Assembly: GCA_050050115.1 (NCBI GenBank) | Contig: JASFUX010000071.1 | Location: 1-13,856 of the forward strand | Origin: JASFUX01 sp050050115 | GTDB taxonomy: Bacteria > Pseudomonadota > Alphaproteobacteria > Caulobacterales > Maricaulaceae | Direction of reading: 5' to 3' | DNA: 13,856 nucleotides | Shown here: piece after piece, positions 11,999 through 13,856 of the stretch | How the letters are laid out: every line of letters begins with the position of its first letter | Position numbering within the stretch: the stretch's first letter is position 1 | Program-made: the position numbers and the translations under genes | Notes under the pieces: generated by a model | What the model saw: only the letters and a program-made list of their open reading frames with translations | What the model was told of the DNA's origin: nothing | The model's database searches: none

Positions 11999-12055
11999 AT
12001 GACGAGATTGACCGAGCGGACTTGCGCCGCGCGCCGCCTGGCGGGCGCCGACTGA
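11999..12055 (+). CDS. 18-codon ORF before the DUF4328 gene, possible leader peptide
   Basis: ATG 11999 follows a strong GGGGAGGGG ribosome binding site at 5 nt, and the frame ends with TGA whose last base starts the next gene (TGATG). The peptide is basic (MTRLTERTCAARRLAGAD). The following gene has no good site of its own, so this ORF probably delivers ribosomes to it. A sequencing or real frameshift in the larger gene is the alternative. Confidence 0.4.
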   Translation: MTRLTERTCAARRLAGAD

Positions 12056-12786
12056 TGAGCACCGCCTTCCCGGACGATCCGGCGGAAGAGGCGCCAGCCC
12101 CGCCGGCGGATTTCAGGCGGGTGGCGCCGCTCTGGGGATGGCTGCGCGGCCTGCTGATCGCCTACATCGTCGTCAACGCGGTCTTTCTGGTCGCGCTGCT
12201 CGTCAACATCGGGATCTGGAACCTCGCCGATTCGCCCGAAGCGGTGGAGATCGATCTCTATACGGTCGCGATTTTCTCCGACGCTCTGCTCGGCCTCGCC
12301 GGGATCGCCTACTTCATCGTCTTTGTCTGGTGCGGCTTCTTGTTTCTCAGGTTCACGCACCGGGCGATGCGCAACCTCTGGCAGCTCGACGCCAAGGACG
12401 TGACGGTGCCGCCGTTCTGGGCCGTGGCCTGGTACTTCGTGCCGATCGCGGCGTTCTGGAAGCCGCTGCAGGCGGTCCGTCAGATCTGGCGCAACACCGA
12501 CAACTTCGAGCAGCCGCGTCTGGCCCGCGTGCCCGCGTCGATCGGCTGGTGGTGGACGATCTGGGTGATCAACTCGATCATCGGCGGCGTTTCGTTTCGC
12601 ATCGGCATGAGCTCGGGCTTCTACACCACCGACGGCTATATCGATCCCGCGACCGTGCAGGTCATGAACTTGCTCGACTCCATCACCACGGCGCTTGAGA
12701 TCCCCTTGGCCATGCTGGCCCTGTCGTTCATGGGCCGGATCGCGCGCATGCAGGACGAGCGCTTCTATATGGTGCGGCAATTCTGA
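12055..12786 (+). CDS. DUF4328-type multi-pass membrane protein
   Basis: A protein of 243 residues with a Pro/Ala-rich acidic N-terminus and about five hydrophobic segments, near residues 30-55, 72-100, 120-136, 164-184 and 208-228. The block PPFWAVAWYFVPIAAFWKPL followed by QAVRQIWR is the hallmark of DUF4328, a family of bacterial inner-membrane proteins of unknown function. The start at ATG 12055 is the first sensible one but lacks a ribosome binding site. It is coupled by a TGATG overlap to a short upstream ORF with a strong site. It is the first chromosomal gene to the right of the element. Confidence 0.82.
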   Translation: MSTAFPDDPAEEAPAPPADFRRVAPLWGWLRGLLIAYIVVNAVFLVALLVNIGIWNLADSPEAVEIDLYTVAIFSDALLGLAGIAYFIVFVWCGFLFLRFTHRAMRNLWQLDAKDVTVPPFWAVAWYFVPIAAFWKPLQAVRQIWRNTDNFEQPRLARVPASIGWWWTIWVINSIIGGVSFRIGMSSGFYTTDGYIDPATVQVMNLLDSITTALEIPLAMLALSFMGRIARMQDERFYMVRQF

Positions 12787-12859
12787 AAGCCCGAGCCTGC
12801 ATTCGACTCGATCCTCGCGGCGACGCGCGTTATAGGCCGCCGTCACGGGAGATTGCTGC

Positions 12860-13516
12860 ATGATCGACTATGCGGTTGCGCGGAAGGCCATGATCGACGG
12901 CCAGGTGCGGATCAACGACGTCACCGATGGGGCGCTGCTTGACGCCATGTCTGCAACGCCGCGTGAGCTGTTCGCGCCCAAGGCCAAGCGCACGCTCGCT
13001 TACGGCGACCTCGATCTGGCGGTCGGCGAGGGACGCTGGCTGATGCGTCCGCGCGACTTCGCCAAGCTGGTCGAGGCGCTGGAGATCGAACCCACCGACG
13101 TCGTGCTCGATATCGCCTGTGCCCGCGGCTATTCGAGCGCCGTGCTCTCGCGACTCGCCGAGACGGTCGTCGGGCTCGAGACCGACCAGGCGACGATCAT
13201 CAAGGCGAACGAGGCGCTTTCCGCGGCCGATGCGGCGAATGTCGCCGTGGTGCTGGGCGATCTGAAGGCCGGCTTGCCCGACCAGGGGCCGTTCGACGTC
13301 ATTTTCGTCAACGGCGCGGTGTCCAAGCCGCCCCAGACCTGGCTCGACCAGCTCTCGGACGGCGGCCGACTCGGCGTCGTCGTCGCCGGCGAGGCGATCG
13401 GCCGGGCGACCGTGTTCACCCGCGCCGGCGGCGCGGTGGGCTCGCGTGTCGTGTTCGACTGCGCGACGCCGCTGCTGCCTGGGTTTGAGAGACCTGCGGC
13501 TTTCACTCTTGGTTAA
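12860..13516 (+). CDS. Protein-L-isoaspartate O-methyltransferase-like protein
   Basis: A 218-residue class I methyltransferase of the PCMT family. The SAM-binding motif I is VVLDIACARGYSSAVLSRLA (82-101) and motif II is VVGLETD (103-109). The N-terminal half fits PIMT (MIDGQVRINDVTD, then PRELFAP). In genuine PIMT the substrate loop reads roughly GQTISQP; here the matching place reads EGRWLMRPRDFAKL (57-70), so the usual Thr/Ser-Gln motif is absent and true isoaspartate repair is doubtful. The start at ATG 12860 follows GGGAG at 8 nt. It lies 123 bp before tolC, a gene order I recall from many alphaproteobacteria. A methyltransferase with another substrate is possible. Confidence 0.85.
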   Translation: MIDYAVARKAMIDGQVRINDVTDGALLDAMSATPRELFAPKAKRTLAYGDLDLAVGEGRWLMRPRDFAKLVEALEIEPTDVVLDIACARGYSSAVLSRLAETVVGLETDQATIIKANEALSAADAANVAVVLGDLKAGLPDQGPFDVIFVNGAVSKPPQTWLDQLSDGGRLGVVVAGEAIGRATVFTRAGGAVGSRVVFDCATPLLPGFERPAAFTLG

Positions 13517-13581
13517 TTCGAACACAGCCACAGATTAAAAAGCAGTTATTGCGCTCCGCGGTTCGTGATCGGGCGAAACAA

Positions 13582-13616
13582 CGCTGTTATACAGCGCCCT
13601 TATCGTGGAGCGATAA
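13582..13616 (+). promoter_or_regulatory. Tandem dyads in the tolC upstream region
   Basis: CGCTGT-TAT-ACAGCG (13582-13596) and TTATCG-TGGAG-CGATAA (13600-13616) lie back to back, 24 bp before the tolC start codon. They could be operators or leader hairpins; TTATAC inside the first resembles a -10 element. Confidence 0.35.
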
Positions 13617-13639
13617 ATCGCGTGCTGGGAGAATCAGGG

Positions 13640-13856
13640 ATGGCGCAGGCTCGAAACCGGCGAATCGCAGCGTTTGCTTTGGCTGCAAGCATGCTCGGGA
13701 CGGCCGCCTCGGCGGAGACGCTCGAGGACGCCCTCGCGCTCGCTTACGAGACCAATCCGCAGCTTCAGTCACAGCGCTCGGCGCTGAGATCGCAGGATGA
13801 GAGTTTCGTGCAGGCGCGGTCGGCGGCGCTGCCGAATGTGTCGGCGTCGGCGTCCG
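13640..13856 (+). CDS. tolC: TolC-family outer-membrane efflux protein, N-terminal part (3' end outside window)
   Basis: ATG 13640 opens a frame that runs off the window after 72 codons. Residues 1-25 are a typical Sec signal peptide: basic MAQARNRR, hydrophobic AAFALAASMLG, and cleavage after TAASA. The mature start ETLEDALALAYETNPQLQSQ is the conserved beginning of TolC/OEP channels, followed by the first helix (RSALRSQDESFVQARSAALP) and NVSASAS. TolC trimers span the outer membrane and periplasm and serve type I secretion and RND-type efflux. GGGAG at 8 nt supports the start. Its position after the PIMT-like gene supports the call. Confidence 0.9.
   Translation, partial: MAQARNRRIAAFALAASMLGTAASAETLEDALALAYETNPQLQSQRSALRSQDESFVQARSAALPNVSASAS

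Noticed and set aside
11860..12861. 333-codon minus ORF antisense to the DUF4328 gene
   Set aside because: Arg/Asp/His-rich translation typical of antisense frames; the plus strand holds a clear membrane protein family.
1..13856. CRISPR array or insertion sequence
   Set aside because: No regularly spaced repeat-spacer pattern and no transposase or terminal inverted repeat pair was seen on either strand.

Overview
The window looks like a chromosomal stretch of an alphaproteobacterium, from GC-rich coding sequence, the order isoaspartyl-methyltransferase-like gene then tolC, and a perfect CtrA-type box (TTAA-N7-TTAA). It is interrupted by one compact integrated element of about 10 kb. The closest known class seems to be the capsid-forming phage satellites (cf-PICI-like), but I find no terminase.

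Left chromosomal flank (1-1736): the 3' part of a calcium-type P-type ATPase gene, tRNA-Asn(GUU) on the minus strand with a readable promoter, a 450-bp gene-free stretch with a minus-strand terminator and the CtrA-type box, then tRNA-Cys(GCA) on the minus strand.

Integrated element (about 1737-11817): the first 40 nt of the tRNA-Cys gene (5' end through the anticodon loop) occur intact at 1737-1776 and again as a fragment at 11778-11817, which gives attL and attR. The element lies on the 5' side of the tRNA, so the living tRNA-Cys gene now appears to be driven by element DNA. From attL inwards come: a 640-bp region rich in palindromes; a tyrosine integrase lacking one conserved catalytic Arg; an AlpA/excisionase-like HTH gene; a lone plus-strand zinc-ribbon gene; three small genes; HK97-type portal, prohead protease and major capsid genes; an 82-aa gene; a plus-strand gene fusing an HTH to an RNA polymerase alpha-CTD-like domain; an iteron-like repeat cluster; a RepA-like helicase; a primase-like protein; and two hypothetical genes next to attR. 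No terminase, tail, lysis or conventional repressor gene is visible.

How it could work (inference): the primase/helicase pair copies the element from a nearby origin, possibly the iteron cluster. The HTH-alphaCTD protein could redirect host RNA polymerase. The capsid operon, separated from upstream genes by a terminator and preceded by a 21-bp dyad, makes a small HK97-type head. Packaging motor, tails and lysis would have to come from a helper phage, unless the element is a decayed remnant.

Right chromosomal flank (11818-13856): the displaced upstream region of tRNA-Cys, a DUF4328-type membrane protein preceded by an overlapping 18-codon ORF, a PIMT-like methyltransferase lacking the usual substrate motif, and the start of a TolC-family outer-membrane channel gene.
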